In this document: one piece after another, positions 32,685 to 41,103 of the stretch | Position numbering within the stretch: position 1 is the stretch's first letter | Layout: each line of letters begins with the position of its first letter | NCBI GenBank assembly: GCA_018266105.1 | Contig: JAFEBA010000037.1 | Coordinates: 1-64,000 of the forward strand | DNA: 64,000 nucleotides | Source of the DNA: a bacterium | GTDB lineage: Bacteria > Vulcanimicrobiota > Xenobia > Xenobiales > JADMJV01 | Direction: 5' to 3' | The notes under the pieces: model-generated | What the model saw: the letters and a program-made list of their open reading frames with translations, nothing else | Database searches by the model: none | What the model was told of the DNA's origin: nothing | Translations under genes and position numbers: made by a program

Positions 32685-33433
32685 AGTTCGATGCTTTAGA
32701 AGAGCGGATGCGCTCTTTGGAGGTCTACCACTCGCTAAGAGTGCTCCCCCAGGCCTGGCCCATCCTGAGGGTGGACGGGAGAAACTTTTCCAAGTTCACC
32801 GAGAAGCGCTTTCAGAAGCCCTTCGATCCCGCTTTTCATCAGGCCATGGTGCAGGCTTCCACTCGCCTGCTGGAGGAATTGCACGCCCTGTACGTTTACA
32901 CGGAAAGCGACGAGATTTCCATCCTCCTGGATCGCGAGACCCGCCTTTTTGACCGTGAGCACGAGAAGCTGGTGTCGATTTCTGCGGCCACGGCCAGCGC
33001 CGCACTCAGTCTGGCTTTCCAGGCCGAAGTGCACTTCGATAGTCGTTTGTGCGTGGCTGCCAATTCCGGCCTGGTGTTGGACTACTTCCAGTGGCGCCAG
33101 GCCGACGCCGCTCGATGCTGCTTGAACGGCTGGTGCTACTGGACGCTGCGCCAGGAGGGGCTCACGGTGCGGGAGGCGACTCGTCAGCTTCACGGCCGTA
33201 ATTTTTCCTGGAAGAATGAGCTGCTTTTTCAGCGCGGCATCAATTTCAACGATTTGCCAGGTTGGCAGAAGCGGGGGAGCGGCATCTATTGGCAAGAGTA
33301 TGAGAAGATTGGTTGCAATCCGCTGACGGGAACCGAGACATGTGCCATCCGGCGCAGGATTCACAAGGATGAGGATTTGCCCATGGGCTCGGACTATGCA
33401 GAATTTTTGAAGGGATTTCTCGGAGGGGCTTAA
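32681..33433 (+). CDS. Thg1-like 3'-5' RNA polymerase (TLP)
   Basis: 250 aa, ATGA overlap with the cyclase-kinase gene. It has the Thg1 catalytic layout: the first metal Asp in ILRVDGRNFSKFT (Asp 32) and the second pair in YVYTESDEISILL (Asp 77, Glu 78). Eukaryotic Thg1 adds G-1 to tRNA-His; bacterial and archaeal Thg1-like proteins extend or repair truncated 5' ends of tRNAs by templated 3'-5' addition. The C-terminal region (GRNFSWKNELLFQRGINFND) also matches the family. Coupling to RtcA-kinase implies a joint role in mending broken RNA. Bacterial TLPs are sparse and often transferred. Confidence 0.92.
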   Translation: MKFDALEERMRSLEVYHSLRVLPQAWPILRVDGRNFSKFTEKRFQKPFDPAFHQAMVQASTRLLEELHALYVYTESDEISILLDRETRLFDREHEKLVSISAATASAALSLAFQAEVHFDSRLCVAANSGLVLDYFQWRQADAARCCLNGWCYWTLRQEGLTVREATRQLHGRNFSWKNELLFQRGINFNDLPGWQKRGSGIYWQEYEKIGCNPLTGTETCAIRRRIHKDEDLPMGSDYAEFLKGFLGGA

Positions 33434-33479
33434 GTTTTCTAAGCCAACTTCCGAATCAGCATGGGTGGAGGGACATGCG

Positions 33480-33929
33480 ATGGAACGCATTAGCTCAGCC
33501 ACCCCGCCCGCAGCTAAGAATCCGCCCTCGGTCAAGAAGACCGAGAGCAGTGCAAAGCCCGCTGCCAAGAAAGCTGTCAGCAAGGACAACGGACCGGGCC
33601 AGGCGGCTCAAATCGACAGCAAACAAGAGAACGAAAAGAAGCATTCCGTATCGGAAAGCCAGCAGGCGGCCCACGATTTCGATCTGGCCCTGGCCGCGCT
33701 CCACGCGGGTGACTATGACTCCGCTGCGGCATTGGTGGAAAAGTTGCGCCGCTCCGGGCAGAGTGCGCCTAACTCCTACGGTTTGGCGGCCGTCCAGCTG
33801 GGCTTGCTGATCCAGGAGGGCAAGGACTGCGAGGAACAGCACAAGATTCGTAGCGCGTTGCAGGCTTTTGCCAAACAGGCTCGGCCTGCCCACAAGGATG
33901 AAGTCCAGGTGGTTGACCGCTCCGTTTGA
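33480..33929 (+). CDS. Hypothetical protein, Lys/Ala-rich with helical repeat
   Basis: 149 aa from the ATG at 33480, with GGAGGG 7 bases upstream (a GTG at 33465 is less likely). The first ~60 residues are low complexity, rich in Ala, Lys, Pro and Ser. Residues ~70-145 form two or three helices of TPR type (FDLALAALHAGDYDSAAALV). No family assigned. It is 46 bases after the Thg1-like gene and 36 before the hybrid histidine kinase, so it could belong to either transcription unit. Confidence 0.6.
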   Translation: MERISSATPPAAKNPPSVKKTESSAKPAAKKAVSKDNGPGQAAQIDSKQENEKKHSVSESQQAAHDFDLALAALHAGDYDSAAALVEKLRRSGQSAPNSYGLAAVQLGLLIQEGKDCEEQHKIRSALQAFAKQARPAHKDEVQVVDRSV

Positions 33930-33965
33930 TAAGGATGCCGGCCGGAGGCGTGGAAGAGTCACTCC

Positions 33966-35909
33966 ATGGAGGACCTTGAGTTACTCAAACAGGCACTGGA
34001 ACAGGCTGATTTCGGGGTGGTCATCTCGGCTCTGGATTCAAGCCTGCTGTATCTCAACCTGAGCGCGCGGCGCTTATTGGGAGTGGGCGCGGACGTGCCT
34101 GCTTCGAGTCTGAACGCGTTGAGTTTTCGCTCTCAGGCCGCCGGTCAGGTGGTCTGGGAGACTCTGGTTCCCGAAGTGGTCAAGGGTCATCGCAAGACCT
34201 GGACTACGGTCTTGAGACGACTGGACGGTGTGGAAGTCCCGGTTGAACAAACCATCTTCCCCTTGACGAGCGCGGACGGACGCCCGGTCTTGTGCGGAAT
34301 CATTCGCGATCTTCAGAGCCAGTTGAATCGCGAAGCCGGCCTGGCTCATGCGCTCCAGGAATCCGAGGCGGCCAGTCTGGCCAAATCTGAGTTTCTGACC
34401 AGCATGAGCCATGAGTTGCGTACTCCCTTGAACGCCATTCTGGGGTTTTCCCAGGTGCTGCGCCAGCAGACCTTCGGCGCCGTCAATGCCAAACAGAAAC
34501 GCTACCTGGATAATATCCTCAGTAGCGGCCAACATCTTTTGAAGCTGATCAACGAGGTCCTGGACCTTTCACGGGTCGAGTCTGGCCATCTGGACCTGGA
34601 CCTGGAGGCGGTGGATCTGCGCTGCCTGGCTCAGCAGAGTCTGGAGCTGCTCCGCCCGCTGGCGGAAGAGAAGGGTCTCAAGCTCGAGTTCGAGTCGGCT
34701 CCCGAGCCCGTTCAGGCTTATTGTGATGCGATGCGCTTGCGCCAGGCAAGCCTGAATCTGATCGGCAATGCCATCAAATTCACGCCAAAGGGTGGCAGTA
34801 TCCGAGTGCGGAGCTATCTCCAGGATGACTGCGCCTGTCTGAGCGTGCAGGATAGCGGAGTTGGTATTGAGACTGCCGATCTGGAGAGAATCTTCGGCGT
34901 TTTCGAGCGCGCGCGCAACGGATACTCGCGCACCCAGGAAGGCACCGGACTGGGATTGGCCTTGACTCGCAAAATTCTGCGTGCTCAGGGTGGAGAAGTC
35001 ACCGTCGAGAGTGAGTCCGGTCAGGGCTCGCTGTTTCGGTTAAGCTTGCCCATCTATCGAGGTCAGATTGGCTCTCCGGAGCCTGCTCCTGGGGCCAACA
35101 CTTATGTCAACGACGCTCAAAGGCTGAGAGTCCTTGAGCAGACTGGTCTGCTGGATTCGTTGCCTGAGGAAGCCTATGACCGCTTCGTGCGCCTGGCGGC
35201 CGATTTGCTGGAGGCCCCGACGGCCGCTCTTACTTTGGTGGACCGCGACCGGCAATTTTTCAAGAGCGCGCTGGGACTGGGGGAGCCCGTGGCCAGCGCT
35301 CGCGAGACCGCTCTCTGCTATTCCTTCTGTCAGCACGTGGTGAATCAGCGGGAGCCTCTCTCGGTGCAGGACGCTCGGGAGGACGAACGGGTCCAGCATA
35401 GCCCGGCCGTTGCTGAATTGAACGTCATCGCCTACCTGGGAGTGCCTCTTTCCGTCAGCGGCGAGGTGGTCGGAGCCCTGTGCGTGATCGATTCCAAGCC
35501 GCGCCAGTGGGACCCCAGGCAGTTGCGCGTTCTGAATGATCTGGCCGCGGCCCTCAATTCCGAGCTGGCCTTGCGCTGGCAAACGCTGCGCGCCCGAGCC
35601 TCGGAAGCTCGATTGGAGCTCCTGGTCAAGTCGGCTCCCCTCAAATTCTGGACCTTGTCTCGCAGACCAGGCGCTCAGCCGCGCTGCCTGGATGATCATG
35701 CCTGGGGGCCTTCGGCCGAATGGCTGGAAGCCGCCCTGATCGCCCGTCAGCCCCATCTGGAGTTGGGGGAGACCTATCAATGGGACAGGCTGGATCGAGA
35801 TCGATGGATTTTGGAGCGAGGCCAGCCCCTCAACAGCGACGAGTTTGTGGGTTGCTGGGTGGACCTTTCGCAGCTATTGCACGGTCAAGGGCGGGCCCTG
35901 CACGCATAG
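33966..35909 (+). CDS. Hybrid sensor histidine kinase: PAS, HisKA/HATPase, C-terminal GAF
   Basis: 647 aa. N-terminal PAS domain (~10-130), HisKA with the phospho-acceptor His in SMSHELRTPLNAILGFSQ (about residue 157), HATPase_c with N box NLIGNAIKFTPKGG, G1 DSGVGIE and G2 GTGLGLAL. A GAF domain follows at ~385-540 (LRVLEQTGLLDSLPEEAYDR, YSFCQHVVNQREPLSVQDA). GAF domains usually sit before the kinase core, so this order is unusual. There are no membrane helices, so it is a cytosolic sensor. No response regulator is adjacent, making it an orphan kinase in this window. Confidence 0.88.
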   Translation: MEDLELLKQALEQADFGVVISALDSSLLYLNLSARRLLGVGADVPASSLNALSFRSQAAGQVVWETLVPEVVKGHRKTWTTVLRRLDGVEVPVEQTIFPLTSADGRPVLCGIIRDLQSQLNREAGLAHALQESEAASLAKSEFLTSMSHELRTPLNAILGFSQVLRQQTFGAVNAKQKRYLDNILSSGQHLLKLINEVLDLSRVESGHLDLDLEAVDLRCLAQQSLELLRPLAEEKGLKLEFESAPEPVQAYCDAMRLRQASLNLIGNAIKFTPKGGSIRVRSYLQDDCACLSVQDSGVGIETADLERIFGVFERARNGYSRTQEGTGLGLALTRKILRAQGGEVTVESESGQGSLFRLSLPIYRGQIGSPEPAPGANTYVNDAQRLRVLEQTGLLDSLPEEAYDRFVRLAADLLEAPTAALTLVDRDRQFFKSALGLGEPVASARETALCYSFCQHVVNQREPLSVQDAREDERVQHSPAVAELNVIAYLGVPLSVSGEVVGALCVIDSKPRQWDPRQLRVLNDLAAALNSELALRWQTLRARASEARLELLVKSAPLKFWTLSRRPGAQPRCLDDHAWGPSAEWLEAALIARQPHLELGETYQWDRLDRDRWILERGQPLNSDEFVGCWVDLSQLLHGQGRALHA

Positions 35910-35948
35910 CTTTGTGACCGGGCCCCAGGCCTGACTTTCTGTTTACAA

Positions 35949-35968
35949 ACCCGGGCTTACACCCGGGT
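35949..35968. repeat. Short inverted repeat in intergenic region
   Basis: ACCCGGG (35949-35955) and CCCGGGT (35962-35968) form a 7-base stem around a 6-base loop, between the kinase stop and the beta-repeat gene at 36029. It may be a weak terminator or an operator; there is no T-run. Confidence 0.35.
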
Positions 35969-36028
35969 ACGCGGTCGGGGTAGGATGGCCGTGCTACAAA
36001 CAGATACAGCACACAGGAGCCGACCACA

Positions 36029-36700
36029 ATGTCTATCACCGCTAGTTCGCCGCGCCTTATGGTGGGGGTGCCCACCGGATATCTGTCACCTCAGATTCCT
36101 CCGCCCAATACCTACCATGTGAATTCGGTAGGCATTGAAATCGAACCCGGCCTTGGCATCAGCCTGGACGGCAAGGCCATCCTGGTTGGACCGAAGGACG
36201 CCACTGAAAAGTTCGACATTATCGGTCATCTTTCGGACGGAACCATGCCTCAGCGTGACTTTCAAGTCACCCGCCAGGGCCTCCAGGCACTGGTCAACGG
36301 TCATTACGATAACCAGGACTACAGCCTCAATCAGCAGGGCAACCGCCTGGACGTAAAGGGCTCTGAAGACGTTCAAAATTTTAGTGCCACTTACCGCGCC
36401 GATGGCATCGACGTGGCCAGCAAATTTCCGGCTCGGGCCTATACCGTCAACGTCAATGGCTCTGAGGCATCCGTCGTCTCAGCCTGGCAGGACGGCCCTA
36501 AGTATAAGATTTCCCAGGAGGGTGGCACCACCAGGGTGGACGCGGGCTCGCCCGAGGGCAGCTTCACTTTCACTCGCAAGGAAGATGGCAGCATCTTGAT
36601 CGATGGCCAGCTGAAACCCCAAGACTTCGATATCAAAAGGGAGAACGGCAAGCTGGTGGTGCAGGGATATTATCCCCAGCAGCACTTCGTGATTGGCTAG
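36029..36700 (+). CDS. Tandem ~20-residue beta-repeat protein
   Basis: 223 aa, ATG with AGGAG about 10 bases upstream. After a Pro-rich start (TGYLSPQIPPPNTYH), residues ~70-220 are seven imperfect repeats of about 20 residues following x-x-[FY]-x-[VIL]-x-x-x-x-G-x-x-[VL]-x-[VI]-x-G, such as RDFQVTRQGLQALVNG, QDYSLNQQGNRLDVKG and DFDIKRENGKLVVQG. The pattern predicts a beta-solenoid or stacked beta-hairpins. There is no signal peptide, so it is probably cytoplasmic unless exported another way. No known family. Confidence 0.68.
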   Translation: MSITASSPRLMVGVPTGYLSPQIPPPNTYHVNSVGIEIEPGLGISLDGKAILVGPKDATEKFDIIGHLSDGTMPQRDFQVTRQGLQALVNGHYDNQDYSLNQQGNRLDVKGSEDVQNFSATYRADGIDVASKFPARAYTVNVNGSEASVVSAWQDGPKYKISQEGGTTRVDAGSPEGSFTFTRKEDGSILIDGQLKPQDFDIKRENGKLVVQGYYPQQHFVIG

Positions 36701-36710
36701 TCAACAGCTC

Positions 36711-37823
36711 CTAAGCGCTGACCAGGTGTCTCAAGAAGGGTCGTAGCCGGTTAAAATCCAGCACGACCTTTTTGCTATTGAGCGCGTCTCGCGATTGGGC
36801 CGCCACCTGATTGTCAGGCGCCAGCTCCAGGGCTCGCAGCAAAATGGCCATGGCCTCAGCCGAGAAACCTTTCTTGTGAGCCAGGAAAGCCGCTTCGGTG
36901 AGGCGTGATGAGGCCGCTCGCTTCTCGCCCTGAGCTGACAGCGCCACGGCGTTGCGGACCGTGTCCGCCACTGAATCGGGCAGACACACCAGGCTATCTA
37001 CTTCCAGCGCATCAGGGGTGATGCGCACGTTCAGGTAGACAGTCCAGCTGGGAGAGATTTCTAACACGATGCGCAGGCAATCGAAGTCGGTGGCTTCCAC
37101 CCGCACAAAGGCCTGCTTGAGAGCGGTTTCGATATGCCCCTGGTTGAGCCCGAAGGGCAGCATGCACTTGGGTCCCATGCGCAGGCCGTGCTTGCGGTAA
37201 ACGTTCAGGCAGCGGTCTAGCGGGCTGGTGCCCAGTACTTCCGCTTCGAAACGCATCGGATACTGGGGAAACAAGTCTTTTTGTAACTGTGTGGCTTTGC
37301 GTCCCAGTGCAATGTGCAGCTTTTGGCCTTGCAGAAAGGCTTTGCCCATGCCGTTGTCCAGGGCCGTAACCAACCAGCGCAACCAGCTTTCGAAGTCTGG
37401 AAACACCACCGGTCGAAAGGGTTGAAGCTGGAAGTATTGCAACAAAGAGCCTGGAGGATTGCCAAAACTACCCTGCAGGTCGAGGCACAGGTAATCCTCG
37501 GAGCCGCTATCCAGCAGTGGAATCCAGGCGCCGCTCCACCAACCGGTGGTGCCAGGAGGGCTGGGGCGTCGCCAGGACTCGACCACGGCAGCCATTTCTA
37601 GCGCTTCCAGCATGGAGCCGCCAGGGCAGTGCTCGATTTCCCAGGTGCACTCCCAAATCACGCCGGCCGGAAGCCAGTGGAAGAACTCTTTCAGTGCTCC
37701 TGGCGGATCTTTGATGCCCAGGCCCATCAGCGCTGCCAATCGCGTCTGATCGTTCGCGGCCGCTGGCAAATTGGGTATTTGCGCGCGCAGACTCTTGTCC
37801 AGTTGGGCCAACCAGGAATTCAT
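36711..37823 (-). CDS. SMI1/KNR4 (SUKH)-like protein with C-terminal helical region
   Basis: 370 aa. Residues ~55-175 show the SUKH pattern: MLEALEMAAVVESWRRP, WIPLLDSGSEDYLCLDL and FESWLRWLVTAL. SUKH proteins are commonly immunity proteins of polymorphic toxin systems but also occur in other contexts. A middle domain of ~120 residues and a C-terminal TPR-like stretch (AEAMAILLRALELAPDNQVA) follow. It is not next to a toxin gene; the RHS gene is 25 kb away. Convergent with the beta-repeat gene (10-base gap). Confidence 0.7.
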   Translation of the reverse strand: MNSWLAQLDKSLRAQIPNLPAAANDQTRLAALMGLGIKDPPGALKEFFHWLPAGVIWECTWEIEHCPGGSMLEALEMAAVVESWRRPSPPGTTGWWSGAWIPLLDSGSEDYLCLDLQGSFGNPPGSLLQYFQLQPFRPVVFPDFESWLRWLVTALDNGMGKAFLQGQKLHIALGRKATQLQKDLFPQYPMRFEAEVLGTSPLDRCLNVYRKHGLRMGPKCMLPFGLNQGHIETALKQAFVRVEATDFDCLRIVLEISPSWTVYLNVRITPDALEVDSLVCLPDSVADTVRNAVALSAQGEKRAASSRLTEAAFLAHKKGFSAEAMAILLRALELAPDNQVAAQSRDALNSKKVVLDFNRLRPFLRHLVSA

Positions 37824-37886
37824 GGGCTAACAGCTTCCTCCAGGAGTGGCCCTTTGATTCTCCCGCGAGCGGGACCTCCATGGCGG

Positions 37887-39695
37887 CTACGGGTTTTCTT
37901 TGCGCAGGCGAATCTTGACGGTTTCGGCGTGACTGTGGATGGAGAGGTCGGAGCCTAGCTGAATCGGCTCTTGAGAGGTTGCGCTCATATCAAAAGTTTG
38001 AGCAAAGCGACACATCAGCAGGTTGTTTTCCAGCCGCCCTAAGGCCTGGCCGATACAGGCGCGCCGGCCGGCACCAAAGGGAGCCGAAGCGGGTGTGGCT
38101 GAGTTAAAGCGGTCGGAATGAAACTCGTTGGCCGGGTAGCCGGTGGAGTCGCTGCCCCAGACCTGCTCATCCCGATTGGTGACGTAGAGATTGGTCACAA
38201 GCGTGGTTCCATTTTCAATTTTCACAGGCTTCTCTGTCGGTCCCACGGTCATATCCTGTGTGGCTTCGCGCATGAAAAGGTAGAAAGGCGGATACAGGCG
38301 TAAGGACTCGTCGGTCACGTTGTCGGCCTGCTTCAGATCGCTGAGTTCTTTGAAGGTCGGCCTGCGCGAGCCCAGTTTCTGGTCGATTTCCTTTTGCAAA
38401 CGGGTGTATTCCTCGGGGTGGCGGGCCAGCATCAACAGGGACCATCCCATCAGGGTGGCGGTCGTTTCGTGACCGGCTTCCAGAAGCGATAGCACTTCGT
38501 GGCGCAGGCGCTCCGAGTCCATGGGTTGGCCGGTAGAGGGATCGACAGCCTCGATCAAGCCGGTCAACATATCCGAAGGACGTTCTGGACTGGCCTTGCG
38601 CTCTTCAATCAATCGGTCCACGCTGTTGAGCGTCTTGTAGGCATCGCGTAGTTCGCCCATTCCTGGCAACTTGCTCAAGCTGATATCGGTGGGATTGATG
38701 GATTCCTTGGTCAGCCAGTCGATTTGGGTGGAAAAGGCTTTCTGAAACTTGCCCAGCTCAGCATCGCTGAACTGGGTTCCGAGAAAGACCTGTAGGGCCA
38801 CGTCCAGCACGGCTCGCTGCATTTCTTCGCGCGGGTTGATCTCCAGTTCGCCATTGGGGGCGGCTGCCACACGGGCCTTGAGATTTTCGATATGGCTGTC
38901 AAAGATCTGACTGAGTTTGTCGACCATGCCGTCGCTGTGCACCAGTTTGCCGCTGAGGTGAGGTCGCAGGGTCTCCTGAATGAACTTCCAGTCCTGGCCA
39001 CCGCTGAGGAACATGTTCTTCTTGCCGATGAGGAAGCTGGCCCCGTGTCCCTGCAGCTCGGATTTTTTCCAGCTCTCATCCCCGCTGTCGGTGTTGAGCA
39101 AGGCCTCACGCAAGACGTCCAGGCGAGTATCGAAAAGCAAATGGCCCTTGGTGGGCAGGTCCACCGTAAAGGAGGGCCCGTGCTTGGCGTGAGCTTCGCG
39201 CAAGAAAGCGGCCGGGCTGTCGGTAAACTTCAGGGCCCTCAATCCAAAGCTCAGGGGGCTGACTTCTCGAGTGTCCGGAATGGCCGCAAGGGCGGCCACC
39301 TGTCCGGCTGCGGCCAGGGCCGCCTGAGTGGCAGTTTTCTGACCCTGCTCGGCCAGTTGTTCTCGCTTGAGCTCACGGCGGGCTTCGGCCACCATCTGAT
39401 TGAGTTCATCCAGGCCTTCCACCTCTTTCCACTCACCACCCGGCACTCGCATACGCAGGGGCTGATGAGTGTTGGCCAGCTCGATCGCCTTTTCAATGTC
39501 CGTTTCTCGCCACTTTGACCGCCAGAAACTGGGGCCGCGCTGCAACTGGACGCCCAGCTCCTCGGCTAACTGGACCAGCGAGGGGCTGGGGTCAGGCCTG
39601 GGCTTTTTGCTGGCCGTTTTTGCGGGAGCGGGCTGGGGCTGAGCCTGCTGAGCTCGCAAAAAGGGGCAACGGGACGCATTGGAGGTGACATTCAT
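37887..39695 (-). CDS. Cytochrome P450 with long N-terminal extension
   Basis: 602 aa, ATG start. The P450 core starts near residue 145: I-helix AGHETTATLMG, the ExxR pair in ESLRLYPPF and the heme Cys loop FGAGRRACIG. The core is ~450 aa, normal for the family. The first ~140 residues are not P450: a short hydrophilic head with a Pro/Lys-rich linker (QPQPAPAKTASKKPRPDPSP) and a helical domain. No membrane anchor is visible. Substrate unknown. The Pro-rich start resembles that of other lineage-specific proteins in this window. Confidence 0.9.
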   Translation of the reverse strand: MNVTSNASRCPFLRAQQAQPQPAPAKTASKKPRPDPSPSLVQLAEELGVQLQRGPSFWRSKWRETDIEKAIELANTHQPLRMRVPGGEWKEVEGLDELNQMVAEARRELKREQLAEQGQKTATQAALAAAGQVAALAAIPDTREVSPLSFGLRALKFTDSPAAFLREAHAKHGPSFTVDLPTKGHLLFDTRLDVLREALLNTDSGDESWKKSELQGHGASFLIGKKNMFLSGGQDWKFIQETLRPHLSGKLVHSDGMVDKLSQIFDSHIENLKARVAAAPNGELEINPREEMQRAVLDVALQVFLGTQFSDAELGKFQKAFSTQIDWLTKESINPTDISLSKLPGMGELRDAYKTLNSVDRLIEERKASPERPSDMLTGLIEAVDPSTGQPMDSERLRHEVLSLLEAGHETTATLMGWSLLMLARHPEEYTRLQKEIDQKLGSRRPTFKELSDLKQADNVTDESLRLYPPFYLFMREATQDMTVGPTEKPVKIENGTTLVTNLYVTNRDEQVWGSDSTGYPANEFHSDRFNSATPASAPFGAGRRACIGQALGRLENNLLMCRFAQTFDMSATSQEPIQLGSDLSIHSHAETVKIRLRKENP

Positions 39696-39753
39696 CTCGA
39701 ACTTTAGAATGCACCCTGAGGGTTAAAGTTTTCTTAAAGCATTCGGGCGGATG

Positions 39754-40521
39754 TTAATAGATGCCCGGAATCAGGCGGCTGCGCACTCGTTTTTGGTAAT
39801 CTGCGTAGCCCTCTAGATGTTCGCGCAGGAAGGCTTCTTCCCAGTGAATGCGGACCAGGAAGCAGAGCCACACAGCCAACAAAGCGCCGGCCGCCCAGGT
39901 CGATTCCAGGACGCAGGCGATGGCGCTGAAGACCAGCAAAAAGCCGGTATAGCCTGGATGGCGAACTCGAGCATAGGGGCCTCGGTCGACCAGTTTGTGG
40001 GCGAACTCGGTCTGGTGGCGAACCATGGACTCAAAAAACGGGTTGGCTTGTTGGCTGGCCACAAAGATTCTGAGGCCGACCAGATACAACAAAGTTCCGC
40101 CCAGGGCGAACGGCCATTGCAGCGGGCGGGCCTCCCGTCCTGCGTCCAGTCCGGCCAGGACCAACATCGCCAGCACGCTCGCCTTCAGCAGCGCCACCAG
40201 TCGATAGTCCCAGGCGGGTGTACCCTCCAGTTCGTTGCCGCGGCGGGCGAAAAGAATCGGGTTGTCTCGATGCAGACGATAGCCGGCCCATACCCAGCCC
40301 GCCGCCATCGGCAGAACGCATACATAGGCCGCCGGCCAGTCCAGTCGCCCCGCCGGGATCAGCAGGAACGCCAGGAATAACGAGCTCACGAAGATATGCA
40401 GGACGACCCATTTCATTCGCACACCGCTTCGGTCGCCCGTCCTTGAACCCTGGCTGGTGTCTTCCTGAGCGGTCAGAGTGCCGAAGGCAGGGGGTGGGGG
40501 GAGGGCGAAGCGGTCTGACAT
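39754..40521 (-). CDS. Isoprenylcysteine carboxyl methyltransferase-like membrane protein
   Basis: 255 aa, with about five membrane helices. The ICMT/PEMT SAM-binding motif is DRGPYARVRHPGYTGFLL near residue 180, followed by HWEEAFLREHLEGYADYQKRV at the end. Bacterial members methylate small molecules, lipids or isoprenoid thiols. The ATG at 40521 interlocks with the ATG of the divergent gene at 40520, so the true start may be the ATG at 40416 (MKWVVLHIFV), which begins the first helix. Confidence 0.82.
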   Translation of the reverse strand: MSDRFALPPPPAFGTLTAQEDTSQGSRTGDRSGVRMKWVVLHIFVSSLFLAFLLIPAGRLDWPAAYVCVLPMAAGWVWAGYRLHRDNPILFARRGNELEGTPAWDYRLVALLKASVLAMLVLAGLDAGREARPLQWPFALGGTLLYLVGLRIFVASQQANPFFESMVRHQTEFAHKLVDRGPYARVRHPGYTGFLLVFSAIACVLESTWAAGALLAVWLCFLVRIHWEEAFLREHLEGYADYQKRVRSRLIPGIY

Positions 40522-41101
40522 GTGGTTGAAGAAGTTGCTGTTGGCTGGTCTGCTTACGGGCCTGGTAAGTGCTCAGGAGGTTCCGAAAACCAGGGTACCT
40601 CTGCCTTCTCGGGTCGAGATTGCCAATGCGGGCTGGACTCGCTTCGATGCCTGGTGCGTCACCAACGTGGTGGACTATACTCCCGCCAATAAAGATAAAA
40701 TGGCTCGTTTGTATCAGGCCATTCGTGATGAAATCACGGCCAATCAGGTGGAGAGGCTGCCCCAGCCGGCCGTGGCCCAACTGGAGGCGGCTTACGGGGC
40801 GGTAGCTCAGTGGATTAGTCTGCGCGCTCCGCTGGTGGGAGCAACGGCGGGGCCGTGGCTGGCTCAGATGGCCGACCTCAAGCACGAATGTTTCGACAAT
40901 TGGAACGGAGCCCCCGATCCCAGCCTGAGCAAATACTGGCCGGACAGTCTACAAGAGGGTGGGGCGAAAGGGGATAAGCAGAAGTTGGCAGCCGAAGCGG
41001 TCGCCTTGAGCGAGGCCTCCAAGCAGGTGCGCAAGGTGATGGAGCCTTCGCGTCAGGCCTTACAGCAGTTTATGCTGAAGGTGAGCGAGCAGCTTAAGTA
41101 G
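40520..41101 (+). CDS. Secreted hypothetical protein
   Basis: 193 aa from the ATG at 40520, chosen because a Sec signal begins there (MWLKKLLLAGLLTGLVSAQE). The mature part is largely helical with several Trp residues and charged stretches (residues ~30-190). No family recognised. Its stop is 2 bases from the end of the convergent polysaccharide deacetylase gene. The start codon overlaps the apparent ATG of the ICMT-like gene on the other strand. Confidence 0.65.
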   Translation: MWLKKLLLAGLLTGLVSAQEVPKTRVPLPSRVEIANAGWTRFDAWCVTNVVDYTPANKDKMARLYQAIRDEITANQVERLPQPAVAQLEAAYGAVAQWISLRAPLVGATAGPWLAQMADLKHECFDNWNGAPDPSLSKYWPDSLQEGGAKGDKQKLAAEAVALSEASKQVRKVMEPSRQALQQFMLKVSEQLK

Positions 41102-41103
41102 GT

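Noticed and set aside
36711..37823. SUKH-like protein as the immunity partner of the RHS toxin
   Set aside because: It is about 25 kb away from the RHS gene with many unrelated genes between.
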